Origin: JAGOTP01 sp964359565 | GTDB taxonomy: Bacteria > Patescibacteriota > Patescibacteriia > 2-12-FULL-60-25 | Assembly (NCBI GenBank): GCA_964359565.1 | Contig: CAYHTN010000005.1 | Span: 1 to 31,541, forward strand | Direction: 5' to 3' | Length of the DNA: 31,541 bases | Part shown: in pieces, positions 1 to 7,699 of the stretch | How positions within the stretch are numbered: position 1 is the first letter of the stretch | Layout: each line of letters starts with the position of its first letter | Position numbers and translations under genes: made by a program | Notes under the pieces: generated by a model | Databases searched by the model: none | What the model was told of the DNA's origin: nothing | Seen by the model: the letters and a program-made list of their open reading frames with translations, nothing else

Positions 1-156
1 CCAGAGTTTTTTATCCTCTTTCGGAATCCCGGGATAGTCATTCGCGATAATAATGTCATTACGACAAAGATCCGCCAGTCCGAAGGCGGCACGTTCATGG
101 CCGTATCCCATACTCACCCCAATGACATGTGCCCGCTTTCTCAAAGAACGACTCAT
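1..156 (-). CDS. N-terminal fragment of an unidentified protein (glycosyltransferase-like start)
   Basis: This is an open frame of 52 codons that runs off the left edge of the window. It begins at the ATG complementary to 154-156 and has no stop in view. The N-terminus reads MSRSLRKRAHVIGVSMGYGH and continues ERAAFGLADL. A hydrophobic strand followed by a G-x-G-H motif and a helix resembles the N-terminal nucleotide-sugar glycosyltransferase fold (MurG/MGDG-synthase type), but only about 50 residues are visible, so this is a weak hint. The start is supported by an extended -10 element ending 7 bases upstream. It lies downstream of the small acidic protein gene on the same strand, separated by 23 bases. 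Confidence 0.55.
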   Translation of the reverse strand, partial: MSRSLRKRAHVIGVSMGYGHERAAFGLADLCRNDIIIANDYPGIPKEDKKLW

Positions 157-162
157 GGGAGT

Positions 163-171
163 AGTATACCA
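163..171 (-). promoter_or_regulatory. Extended -10 promoter, probably giving a leaderless mRNA
   Basis: On the minus strand the sequence reads TGGTATACT followed by six bases and then the ATG at 156. TGn directly before a 5/6 match to TATAAT is the extended -10 form that can work without a good -35 element; none is seen at the usual distance. The expected transcription start falls at or next to the start codon, so the mRNA would have essentially no leader. Confidence 0.45.
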
Positions 172-179
172 AAATTTTT

Positions 180-632
180 TTATTTCTTCTTCATCCTGCT
201 GCGGCGGGTGGTGCGTTTGTCGTTCTCGTCACTGTCTTGCATGTTAACTTCGGCGGCGTAGCTGTCGAAGCGCTCTTCGTAGATGGATTCGATTTTGGCT
301 TCTAATGTTTTACTGGGTGTGCGCGCGGCTTTGGCGCCGAGTTCTTTGAGGGCGTCTTGTTTGGCACGGAACCAAGCCCACTCATCGGTAAAGGTATACC
401 AGCTGTATTCCCAGAGCTCATCTTCTTCGTGATGGAAGGTTTGGTGGGCTTTTTCGGGGTCGATGCGTAAGAGCTGTTCGAGATGTTCTAGCAGTTTAGG
501 ATATTCAATCGGTTCAAGGCCTTGCTCGCGTCTGAGGGTATCTTCAACCACGAACCGGGACAGTAGGGCACGGTAGACCTCGGTCAGTTGATGGGTGCTG
601 AGATTGAGATTGAAGTATTCAGAAGACATCAT
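180..632 (-). CDS. Small acidic protein of unknown function
   Basis: I do not recognise this 150-residue protein. It has no signal peptide and no membrane segment, so it is probably cytoplasmic. It is mostly helical in character and acidic through the middle, with many aromatic residues around the segment EYSWYTFTDEWAWF (about residues 75-88). It ends in a basic tail (KRTTRRSRMKKK). Two ATG codons stand side by side at 632 and 629 and either could be the start. A TATCCT element lies 5 bases before the first, so it may have its own leaderless transcript. It follows the DUF5671-type membrane protein gene by 15 bases on the same strand, which suggests shared transcription. Confidence 0.7.
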   Translation of the reverse strand: MMSSEYFNLNLSTHQLTEVYRALLSRFVVEDTLRREQGLEPIEYPKLLEHLEQLLRIDPEKAHQTFHHEEDELWEYSWYTFTDEWAWFRAKQDALKELGAKAARTPSKTLEAKIESIYEERFDSYAAEVNMQDSDENDKRTTRRSRMKKK

Positions 633-637
633 AATTA

Positions 638-643
638 AGGATA
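638..643 (-). promoter_or_regulatory. -10-like element close to the start of the small acidic protein gene
   Basis: The minus strand reads TATCCT, then five bases, then ATG ATG. The same hexamer occurs just before the gene at 7750. No convincing -35 is present, so this is a suggestion of a leaderless start rather than a firm promoter call. Confidence 0.3.
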
Positions 644-647
644 TGTC

Positions 648-1745
648 TTAGCGCGGCTGACGGCGAACGTCTAGAGGGAAGCAATTGATGCCGGCGCTGT
701 GTAGACGAACGTTTGCGGACGAAGGTTTGACGGGCGTGATTGAAGGATCTTGTCCGGGCAATGCCGTCGGATCATTGAGGAGGTTAAATGAGGTGCAGAG
801 ACGGTAACTGGTTGTCGCGGTCAGGGCGTAGGAAAAATCAGGAAGTCGGGTCATGAGACCGGGAGCTTCCAACAGGCTGCTGTGACTCGAAGCAAATAAT
901 TGATCCTGACTTGTTGGCAGAAAACCGACATTCGCATAGTGGTTATCGATGGCGTAGGTGAGCTGATCGAGGGCTTGCTCGCGTTGTTCATCGAGGCGGC
1001 GCAGGCGTTCTTGTGTGGGTGAGCCGGACAAGATAAGTCCGCCGACGAGCGTTCCGAGTGTCAGGAGAAGGATGAATCCGGCGAAAAGACGCATCCGTGT
1101 TCGTGTTTCTTTCGTAAGAGCTGTTTCGTCTTGGCGAAGGTCCCACAGATAGTAGCCGAACCCAAGGCCCGTGATCATGAGCACTGTCAGAGCTTTGATG
1201 GTGAAACGCCACGTGAGTTCTCCGGAGAGGACGTTGTATACGAGGCCGATCAGCGTGCCAATGATGACGCTCGCAGCAACAAAGAGGGTGAGATATGTGA
1301 GCCATTTACGAACTCCTGACTGGCGTTCATCCGGGTGATGCGCAAGTCTCCGTCGCAAACGCCACGACAAACCAAAGAAGAGCGGCGCGGTAATCAAGAG
1401 GGTGGCGCAGGCCTCACGAATGCCGCCCGTGTTATATGGATCGTTATTATAAAAGAGTTGATCGGGGAACCACTGATTTACAAAACTAAACCAGAGCGTC
1501 CCCACGCTAAACGCGGTGAGATACAATGTGACAAACAACACGAGGTAAGTGAACGCTTCACGAGCCGAAAGAGAAGCTTTGGGGGCAGGCACCGGAATTG
1601 GAAAATCGCTGATGGCATAGCGTGCAAAGGCGGCCTCGATTTCTTCGTCTTGCCACTTTGCCGTTTGAAGCGCCACTTTTAATTCCTCTCGAGAGAGTCC
1701 ACGAGTCAATCCTTCTTTGATAAAGAGAGTGAGTTCTTGAGACAT
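648..1745 (-). CDS. DUF5671-type multi-pass membrane protein
   Basis: This 365-residue protein has three parts. Residues 1-45 form a helical cytoplasmic segment (TRGLSREELKVALQ) like a small UBA-type helical bundle. Residues about 60-240 contain five hydrophobic segments and match my memory of the DUF5671 family, common in Patescibacteria; the segment SAREAFTYLVLFVTLYLTAF is typical. The last 110 residues are soluble and begin with a helix (RRLDEQREQALDQLTYAI) followed by an NHYANVGFLPTS segment. That pattern resembles the soluble domain of type II pseudopilins, where a helix is followed by a small globular part. The biochemical role is unknown. It lies between engB (28 bases upstream) and the small acidic protein gene on the same strand. 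Confidence 0.8.
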   Translation of the reverse strand: MSQELTLFIKEGLTRGLSREELKVALQTAKWQDEEIEAAFARYAISDFPIPVPAPKASLSAREAFTYLVLFVTLYLTAFSVGTLWFSFVNQWFPDQLFYNNDPYNTGGIREACATLLITAPLFFGLSWRLRRRLAHHPDERQSGVRKWLTYLTLFVAASVIIGTLIGLVYNVLSGELTWRFTIKALTVLMITGLGFGYYLWDLRQDETALTKETRTRMRLFAGFILLLTLGTLVGGLILSGSPTQERLRRLDEQREQALDQLTYAIDNHYANVGFLPTSQDQLFASSHSSLLEAPGLMTRLPDFSYALTATTSYRLCTSFNLLNDPTALPGQDPSITPVKPSSANVRLHSAGINCFPLDVRRQPR

Positions 1746-1773
1746 AGAGCGTGTATGATGGAGAGCTCAGGGA

Positions 1774-2388
1774 TTAGGAAGTGAGTAACGTTTTTTTGGG
1801 AGCAGGATTCTTTTTGGCGACTTTTACTGCTTCTGCAATCGTTTCAAGAATGGCTGTGCGGCCTTCTTCGGTTTTAACGCTGTGGAGAAGAATGCGCACA
1901 TCAGGAAATTGTTGTTTCAAATGTCGCATCGTATTCGCGCGCTGGTTTCCAGATTGCTTATCAATTTTATTTGCGATGATAATATAAGGTACTTCTTCGC
2001 TGTTCAGAAAGGAAATGAGTTCTAGATCGAGATCGGTCGCGCCGACATTGCTATCGATGATCACGAGCGCGAGGGTTGGATGATATCGTAAGTATTCGAA
2101 AATCCGGCTTTCAAGGAGTTCTCGTTCTTCTTTTGAGCGTTTCGCATACCCATAGCCCGGGAGGTCAATGAGGTACCAATCTTTATTGATCAAAAAGACA
2201 TTCAAGAAAGCGGTTCGACCAGGGGTGCTGCTGACATGGCTTAGACCGCGACTTTTGGTCAGGCTGTTAATGAGGCTTGATTTTCCGACATTGGAGCGGC
2301 CGAGGCAGGCAATTTGGACTTTTTGGTCTTCTGGGAGGGTCTGGATATCAGGGCAGCTTTTAATAAAGGTGGCCGAAGTGATGTGCAT
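1774..2388 (-). CDS. engB: Ribosome biogenesis GTP-binding protein EngB/YsxC
   Basis: This is a 204-residue cytoplasmic TRAFAC-class GTPase needed for late assembly of the large ribosomal subunit in bacteria that have been studied. Visible motifs are the P-loop GRSNVGKSS (G1), a G2 region around STPGRTAFLN, DLPGYGYAKRS (G3, typical of EngB) and NKID (G4). The frame is open further upstream to 2532, but the start at 2388 gives the usual family length and N-terminus (MHITSATFIKSC). The longer version would run through the divergent promoter region. It is the first gene of the minus-strand group and diverges from nusA. Confidence 0.95.
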   Translation of the reverse strand: MHITSATFIKSCPDIQTLPEDQKVQIACLGRSNVGKSSLINSLTKSRGLSHVSSTPGRTAFLNVFLINKDWYLIDLPGYGYAKRSKEERELLESRIFEYLRYHPTLALVIIDSNVGATDLDLELISFLNSEEVPYIIIANKIDKQSGNQRANTMRHLKQQFPDVRILLHSVKTEEGRTAILETIAEAVKVAKKNPAPKKTLLTS

Positions 2389-2428
2389 AAAAAAAGGGTA
2401 GCAAAGATTGGCTAAATCGGCTACGATC

Positions 2429-2449
2429 AGTCTTGTATTGTATAAGACT
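2429..2449. promoter_or_regulatory. Imperfect dyad overlapping the likely engB -10 element
   Basis: AGTCTTGTA at 2429-2437 and TATAAGACT at 2441-2449 are near-perfect inverted repeats separated by TTG, with one mismatch. On the minus strand the dyad contains TACAAT (2442-2437), a 5/6 match to the -10 consensus at a sensible distance from the engB start at 2388. No good minus-strand -35 is seen. The dyad could be an operator for the divergent engB/nusA region or simply a promoter with internal symmetry. Confidence 0.35.
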
Positions 2450-2454
2450 CCGGT

Positions 2455-2483
2455 TTGACTCCCTTGCGGGTTTCCCTCATACT
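2455..2483 (+). promoter_or_regulatory. Promoter of nusA
   Basis: TTGACT at 2455-2460 is followed by a 17-base spacer and CATACT at 2478-2483. Each hexamer has one or two deviations from consensus. The expected transcription start is near 2489-2491, giving a leader of about 70 bases that begins with the hairpin at 2492-2520. Confidence 0.6.
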
Positions 2484-2491
2484 GTTTCCGT

Positions 2492-2520
2492 ATCGACTCG
2501 TTCTGGTAGAACGGGTCGAT
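2492..2520 (+). other. 13-base-pair hairpin at the predicted 5' end of nusA mRNA
   Basis: ATCGACTCGTTCT (2492-2504) pairs with AGAACGGGTCGAT (2508-2520) across a three-base loop (GGT), with a single G-U pair. It starts within about two bases of the predicted transcription start. There is no U-run directly after it, so it is not a standard terminator. A 5' mRNA-stabilising stem or an autoregulatory site are possible roles. Confidence 0.55.
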
Positions 2521-2559
2521 TTCGTAGGTCACTATTTACTTTTTTCCCCACAATTGAAT

Positions 2560-3873
2560 ATGGCTAGTCCGATTTCTCTTGCAATGAAGCAAATTGCTGA
2601 AGAAAAGAACATTTCTTACGAGTCTGTCCTTGAAACCGTTGAGACCGCCCTTTCCGCGGCCTATCGCAAGGATTTTGGGAATAAAAATCAGAACATCAAG
2701 GTGGCGTTTGACCCGGAAAAATACGATGGTCAAACCTCTGGTATTCGTGTGTACGATGTCAAAAATGTCGTCGAAGACATGGATTTAGATGCCGACTATT
2801 ATGAGCGTTTTGATGCCGCTCATACGCCCAAGCGTCGCGAAGATGGGAAGCCGATAGAGCACATGCCTCTGAACGCTCCAGAAGTCACGCCGGATTCTGA
2901 TGAATTTAAATTCAATCCTAAGCTCATGGTGATGCTTTCGGATGCCCGTGATATCAAACCGGATGCACAGATTGGCGAGGAGCTCCGCGTTGAACTTACG
3001 GTTCCGGCAGCGTTTGGTCGCATGGCGGCTCAGACGGCGAAGCAGGTTATTTTACAAAAATTACGTGAAGCAGAACGGGGCGTGATCTACTCCGATTTTA
3101 AAGGACGTGAAGGAGAGCTCATGAATGTGACGGTCCAGCGTCGTGAGGGCCGGGTGGTGTTGATCGATCTTGGTCGAGCCACGGGTGTCCTTCTTCCAGA
3201 AGATCAGATTGAATCTGAACGCTATTATCCAGGGACGCGCATTAAAGCCTTGTTGCGTGAAGTCTCACTCACCAGTCGCGGTCCAGAAATTCGCCTGTCT
3301 CGAACGACTCCAGGGGTTGTGGTTGCGATGTTTCAGCAAGAAATTCCTGAAATTGCGAGCGGGGTCGTCGAAATGAAAGAAATCGCCCGTGAACCAGGGA
3401 GTCGTACCAAGGTTGCGGTCACCACCACTGATGATGCGATCGATCCGATTGGATCTTGTATCGGTCAACGTGGGACGCGTATTCAGACCATTATTCGTGA
3501 ATTAGGCGGTGAAAAAGTCGACATCATTCAATGGGACGAGCGCGCAGATGCGTTTATCGCGGCAGCTCTTTCTCCGGCAAAAGTCGAATCGGTTGAGCTT
3601 CGTGATGCCGAGCGTTTGGCGATTGTCCAAGTGAAGCCAGATCAGCTTTCGCTCGCCATCGGGAAAGGCGGTCAGAACGTTCGTCTTGCGGCCAAATTAA
3701 CCGGTTGGAAGATTACGATTAGTGAGCAAGGTGGGCGTGTTGTCGCTGATTCTGAATTAGGCGAGTTACAGGCAGAAGCTTCTCAGCCTGTCGTCGCAGA
3801 AGAGGGAACTGTCGCAGAAGTCTCTCCTGAGACCTCGGAAGTAAAGGCGAGTGAGGAAGCAATCGCTTCGTAG
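2560..3873 (+). CDS. nusA: Transcription termination/antitermination factor NusA
   Basis: This 437-residue protein binds RNA polymerase and nascent RNA and controls pausing, termination and antitermination. The N-terminal RNAP-binding domain (about 1-165) contains an insertion-like charged stretch near residues 78-125 (for example TPKRREDGKPIEH). It is followed by an S1 domain (about 170-245) and two KH domains (about 265-405) with the motifs DPIGSCIGQRGTRIQ and LAIGKGGQNVRLAAKLTGW. A short Ala/Glu-rich tail ends the protein, and there is no C-terminal acidic repeat domain as in Escherichia coli. The frame is open from 2455, but that extension would translate the promoter and the leader hairpin, so I place the start at 2560. 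No Shine-Dalgarno sequence precedes it. yidC follows after 27 bases. Confidence 0.95.
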   Translation: MASPISLAMKQIAEEKNISYESVLETVETALSAAYRKDFGNKNQNIKVAFDPEKYDGQTSGIRVYDVKNVVEDMDLDADYYERFDAAHTPKRREDGKPIEHMPLNAPEVTPDSDEFKFNPKLMVMLSDARDIKPDAQIGEELRVELTVPAAFGRMAAQTAKQVILQKLREAERGVIYSDFKGREGELMNVTVQRREGRVVLIDLGRATGVLLPEDQIESERYYPGTRIKALLREVSLTSRGPEIRLSRTTPGVVVAMFQQEIPEIASGVVEMKEIAREPGSRTKVAVTTTDDAIDPIGSCIGQRGTRIQTIIRELGGEKVDIIQWDERADAFIAAALSPAKVESVELRDAERLAIVQVKPDQLSLAIGKGGQNVRLAAKLTGWKITISEQGGRVVADSELGELQAEASQPVVAEEGTVAEVSPETSEVKASEEAIAS

Positions 3874-3900
3874 ACTTGCTGTATACTTTGGTACTTTCCT

Positions 3901-4686
3901 ATGTCCTCTCTCTTCAATACCATCTTCTTACAACCGATCCTCAACTTGTTGGTCTTCTTGTATAATGTCATTCCGGGGCACGATATTGGGATCGCGATTA
4001 TTTTGCTGACCCTGATCGTCAAAGTGATTCTCTATCCGTTCACGGTCAAGCAGATCAAGCAGCAACGAGCGATGCAGGAGTTGCAACCGAAGATCGCCGA
4101 ATTACAAGAAAAATATAAAGATCGGAAAGAAGAACAGGCGCGCGAACTTATGGCGCTGTATTCGCGCGAAAAAGTAAATCCGGTTGCTTCTTGTTTACCG
4201 CTCTTGATCCAGTTGCCGATTTTTATCGCCCTCTATCGTGCCCTTACGATCGCGCTTGATTCAAAAACGTTGAACTTATTGTATTCCTTCGTGCCGAATC
4301 CGCAGGTGATCGATACGCATTTCTTGGGTCTGCTTGATTTGAGTCGTCCAAACTATGTCCTCGCGCTTCTCGCGGCCCTCGTCCAGTTCTGGCAAGCGAG
4401 ACAGATTATGAAACCACCTGCGGCAACGATTGCCTCACCTCCTCCGGAAGTAGCAAAAAGCCCAGGCGCGAAAGATGAAACAATGGCCGCCATGATGAAT
4501 AAGCAAATGCTCTACCTCATGCCTATCATGACTGCCGCGATTGGATTTACCCTTCCGGGGGGGCTCACCCTCTATTGGCTCGTCATGAGTTTGTTAACCG
4601 TGTTGCAGCAGTGGTGGTTGCTAAAAAACACCCCGCCACGGATGACGCCTCAGCTGAGTGGTACCGACACGACCTCGACGTCCTAG
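3901..4686 (+). CDS. yidC: Membrane protein insertase YidC/Oxa1 family
   Basis: This 261-residue protein inserts and folds membrane proteins, alone or with SecYEG-SecDF. It is the short form without the large periplasmic domain of Gram-negative YidC. Five hydrophobic segments are visible, with a charged cytoplasmic hairpin between the first two (QIKQQRAMQELQPKIAELQE). In the segment TLIVKVILYPF a lysine sits where many YidC proteins have the groove arginine, a conservative substitution. The motif NPVASCLPLLIQLPIFIALY is the family signature. A TATACT element at 3882-3887, 13 bases upstream, may give an internal promoter. No Shine-Dalgarno is seen. The gene is followed by secD and secF. Confidence 0.95.
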   Translation: MSSLFNTIFLQPILNLLVFLYNVIPGHDIGIAIILLTLIVKVILYPFTVKQIKQQRAMQELQPKIAELQEKYKDRKEEQARELMALYSREKVNPVASCLPLLIQLPIFIALYRALTIALDSKTLNLLYSFVPNPQVIDTHFLGLLDLSRPNYVLALLAALVQFWQARQIMKPPAATIASPPPEVAKSPGAKDETMAAMMNKQMLYLMPIMTAAIGFTLPGGLTLYWLVMSLLTVLQQWWLLKNTPPRMTPQLSGTDTTSTS

Positions 4687-4695
4687 TATTATTCG

Positions 4696-4724
4696 TTGCA
4701 AAACAGACCCTCCTTGGCTACACT
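4696..4724 (+). promoter_or_regulatory. Promoter of secD (decides the secD start codon)
   Basis: TTGCAA at 4696-4701, a 17-base spacer and TACACT at 4719-4724 form a good sigma-70-type promoter directly after the yidC stop. The expected transcription start is near 4731. That lies after the TTG at 4696 and the ATG at 4726, so the first usable start codon is the ATG at 4744. Confidence 0.55.
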
Positions 4725-4743
4725 CATGCCAATTTATCCACAT

Positions 4744-6768
4744 ATGTCTACTCCTTCTCTCATTTCTCGTGCTCGTCGGAATGCCGGCTGGCTCTTGCTC
4801 TTGCTCCTTGTGACGGGAGCGATTGCGTATCCCCAACCGCTGAATTGGGTTCTCGCCCACGCTAAGCAGGTGATTGGTGTTGATCTTAAGCCTCTCGATA
4901 AGCCCTTTGTCCTTGGTCTCGATCTTCAAGGTGGAACGCACTTGGAATATGAGGCTGATGTCGCTCAGGTGAGCGATGTCGATCGTCGTGAAGCCTTAAA
5001 TGGTGTTCGTGATGTGATTGAGCGTCGCGTGAACTCTCTCGGTGTCTCTGAGCCACTGATTCAAACCACGCAAGCGGGAGATTCTTGGCGCGTCACGGTT
5101 GAACTCGCTGGTATTCAGGATGTGAAAAAAGCAATCAACCTCATTGGCGAAACACCAATCTTGGAATTTAAAGAACAGAATACCGAAACCACCCGCCGTG
5201 CTCTCACAGAAGATGAAAAGAAACGGATCACGACCGAAAATCAAGCCGCTCTTAAGAAGGCCCAGGATGCCTTGGTAGAAGCAAAAAAACCAGGAACAGA
5301 CTTTACCCTTCTCGCAGAAAAAACCGAGAACGCAGCTCTTAAACTTGCGAAAGGGGACGCGGGTTTCTTGCGCGGACAAAATCAGTACTACGATCTCTAT
5401 CAAGAAGTGAAGACGGTGGCCGTCGGCACGATAGTCGAAAAAGTTCTTGAGCAACCGAATTTCTATTCCGTCGTGAAAGTGGAAGCAGTAAAGGATACCG
5501 GCGAGCAAGAAGTGCGTGCTCGACATCTCTTGATTGCGTATAAAGGCGCTCAGGGTGAACTTGCGACAGAAAGCAAAGAGGATGCGCGTAAGAAAATTGA
5601 TGCCTTAAAAGTTCAAGCTACTCCACAAAATTTCGCCGAGTTGGCTGGGAAAAATTCTCAAGAACCAGGCGCAAATACCCGTGGAGGTGACTTGGGCTGG
5701 TTTGCCAAGGGAGATATGGTTGAGGCCTTTGAAACGGCGGTCTTTGCCCAAGCGACTGGGACGATTTCGAACATCGTTGAAACGCCGTACGGATTCCATC
5801 TGATCTATAAAGAAGATCAACGTGCTCTCAAAGATGTGCGTGTTCGCATGTATGAAGCGAAGAAGCTTACCGAAGATGAGCTCGTTCCTCCACCTGAGGC
5901 TTGGAAGGCGACCAAGCTCACGGGCCGCCAGATCAGTTCTGCGAAGCTCGATTTCGATCAACGTACCGGTGTTCCGATGGTTGCCCTTCAGTTTAACGAA
6001 GAAGGATCTGATCTTTTCGCTGAGCTCACGCGCAAAAATATTGGCAAACAGATTGCGATCTTCTTAGATGGAGAGCTACTGTCTGCACCAACCGTACAAA
6101 ACGAAATTCCTGGTGGGCAGGCAGTCATCAGCGGCAGTTTTACTGTAAATTCGGCCAAACAATTAGCACGTCGGTTACAAGCCGGTGCCTTGCCTGTACC
6201 GATTCAGTTGATTGCCCAACAGACGGTTGGACCAACGCTTGGTGCAGATTCGCTCCAGAGTTCGTTGCGTGCGGGTCTCATGGCTCTGTTGTTGGTTGCG
6301 ATCTTCATGATTCTCTTGTATCGCTTACCGGGAGCAGTCTCGATTGTGGCTCTTATTCTGTACGCCTTTGTTTCGGCGGCGGTCTTCAAACTTATACCGG
6401 TCACACTTAGTCTCGCGGGTATTGCCGGATTCATTCTCTCGCTTGGAATCGCGGTTGATGCGAACGTTCTGACGTTTGAACGTCTTAAAGAAGAGTGGCA
6501 CGCGGGCCGTCCGTTACTTCAGGCGCTTGAAGAGGCCTTCCGTCGTGCTTGGCCTTCGATTCGAGATGGCCACATGACAGTTCTCATCTCGTGTCTCGTC
6601 TTGTACTGGTTCTCTTCTTCCGTGATTCGTGGTTTCGCCCTGACGCTCGCGATTGGTACGATTCTCTCTCTCTTTACTGCCGTTGTTTCGACACGCACGA
6701 TTCTTCGTGTCTTGGCAGGAACATCTCTCAAGCGGTTTGAGTGGTTCTTTCTTAAGCCACGAGCCTAA
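4744..6768 (+). CDS. secD: SecD translocase subunit with two inserted parvulin domains
   Basis: This 674-residue protein is SecD, the proton-driven partner of SecYEG, with an unusual insertion. After one N-terminal membrane segment comes the P1 base (LGLDLQGGTHL, about residues 55-145). Residues about 170-251 then form a degenerate parvulin-like unit (TDFTLLAEKTENAA, GDAGFLRGQ). Residues about 257-357 form a canonical one: VRARHLLI with H261, GGDLGWFAKGDMVEAFE and ETPYGFHLIYK. The SecD fold resumes at WKATKLTGRQISSAKL and continues through six membrane segments with DANVLTFERLKEE (D572). Parvulins isomerise peptidyl-proline bonds. The inactive-then-active pair recalls SurA. The start at 4744 follows from the promoter, and secF follows after 9 bases. 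Confidence 0.95.
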   Translation: MSTPSLISRARRNAGWLLLLLLVTGAIAYPQPLNWVLAHAKQVIGVDLKPLDKPFVLGLDLQGGTHLEYEADVAQVSDVDRREALNGVRDVIERRVNSLGVSEPLIQTTQAGDSWRVTVELAGIQDVKKAINLIGETPILEFKEQNTETTRRALTEDEKKRITTENQAALKKAQDALVEAKKPGTDFTLLAEKTENAALKLAKGDAGFLRGQNQYYDLYQEVKTVAVGTIVEKVLEQPNFYSVVKVEAVKDTGEQEVRARHLLIAYKGAQGELATESKEDARKKIDALKVQATPQNFAELAGKNSQEPGANTRGGDLGWFAKGDMVEAFETAVFAQATGTISNIVETPYGFHLIYKEDQRALKDVRVRMYEAKKLTEDELVPPPEAWKATKLTGRQISSAKLDFDQRTGVPMVALQFNEEGSDLFAELTRKNIGKQIAIFLDGELLSAPTVQNEIPGGQAVISGSFTVNSAKQLARRLQAGALPVPIQLIAQQTVGPTLGADSLQSSLRAGLMALLLVAIFMILLYRLPGAVSIVALILYAFVSAAVFKLIPVTLSLAGIAGFILSLGIAVDANVLTFERLKEEWHAGRPLLQALEEAFRRAWPSIRDGHMTVLISCLVLYWFSSSVIRGFALTLAIGTILSLFTAVVSTRTILRVLAGTSLKRFEWFFLKPRA

Positions 6769-6777
6769 TCTCTTGCT

Positions 6778-7680
6778 ATGAAATTCAGCATCATGAAACT
6801 TCGGCCGATTTGGTACGCCATTTCTGCCAGTACCATCATCCTTTCGGTTGTCTTCTTCGCCATGTGGGGGTTGAAGCAGGGGATTGAATTCACCGGAGGC
6901 TCCCTGCTCGCCGTTCGTTTTTCGGTCCGCCCATCCACGACGGAGGTCACGCAAGTGGTTCAGCAGTCCACACCGAATCTCGGTGCGATCGTGGCACAAC
7001 CGATTGGCGAGCAAGACATGCAGTTTCGTCTCCGAAATTTGGACGAAAAAGAGCATCAAGCGGTTGTCGTTGCCTTGCAAAAAAAATATCCGGGTCTGAC
7101 TGAGCAGCGTTTCGATGCCATCGGTCCGGTATTAGGAGAGGAACTACGTCAGAAATCGATTCAGGGGTTGGTGCTTGTTTTGCTCGCAATCATGGCGTAC
7201 GTCGCGTACGTTTTTCGCAAAGTCTCAGCGCCGATTAAATCTTGGAAATATGGGGCCGTGACCTTATTTACGGCCTTTCACGATGTTATTATTCCTATTG
7301 GTGTCTTCGTGCTTTTAGGAAAGTTCTCTGGGGTAGAAATTGGTACCCCCTTCATTGCCGCCATCTTGACCGTGATGGGGTACTCCGTGACCGATACGAT
7401 TGTGGTCTTAGACCGTGTGCGTGAAAACCTCCAAAAGATGACAGGTTCATTTGAGTCCATCGTTGAAGCTTCGCTCAGGCAGACATATATGCGATCCTTC
7501 AATACCTCTGCTGCTACACTCCTCACCTTATTTGCGATCTTCTTCTTTGGAGGAAAGTCGTTGCATGATTTTACGCTCACGCTCATCATCGGTATTTTGG
7601 TCGGAACCTATTCCTCGATCTTCGTCGCTTCACCTCTCCTCGTAACCTGGGAAGCCTGGTCTCGTCGAAAAAAGAAGTAA
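6778..7680 (+). CDS. secF: Protein translocase subunit SecF
   Basis: This 300-residue membrane protein forms the SecDF complex, which uses the proton gradient to pull exported proteins through SecYEG. It has one N-terminal membrane segment, then the P4 region beginning GIEFTGGSLLAVRF, and five further segments. The conserved motif SVTDTIVVLDRVREN (about residues 203-217, with D206 and D212) lies in the fourth segment, and a basic C-terminus ends at SRRKKK. It lies 9 bases after secD and its transcription is closed by the terminator at 7700. Its length and motifs are normal for the family. No Shine-Dalgarno sequence precedes the ATG. Confidence 0.95.
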   Translation: MKFSIMKLRPIWYAISASTIILSVVFFAMWGLKQGIEFTGGSLLAVRFSVRPSTTEVTQVVQQSTPNLGAIVAQPIGEQDMQFRLRNLDEKEHQAVVVALQKKYPGLTEQRFDAIGPVLGEELRQKSIQGLVLVLLAIMAYVAYVFRKVSAPIKSWKYGAVTLFTAFHDVIIPIGVFVLLGKFSGVEIGTPFIAAILTVMGYSVTDTIVVLDRVRENLQKMTGSFESIVEASLRQTYMRSFNTSAATLLTLFAIFFFGGKSLHDFTLTLIIGILVGTYSSIFVASPLLVTWEAWSRRKKK

Positions 7681-7699
7681 AAAATCGAATTATTTTTGT

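Noticed and set aside
2389..2532. N-terminal extension of EngB up to 2532
   Set aside because: It covers the divergent promoter region and goes beyond the usual EngB N-terminus.
2455..2559. N-terminal extension of NusA from 2455
   Set aside because: It would translate the promoter and leader hairpin and adds residues not found in the NusA family.
4696..4743. Longer SecD start at the TTG at 4696 or ATG at 4726
   Set aside because: The TTG is the -35 element and the ATG at 4726 lies before the predicted transcription start, so both would be outside the mRNA made from this promoter.
6514..7080. Minus-strand open frame of 188 codons opposite secD and secF
   Set aside because: It lies antisense to two well-conserved membrane genes and has no family features.
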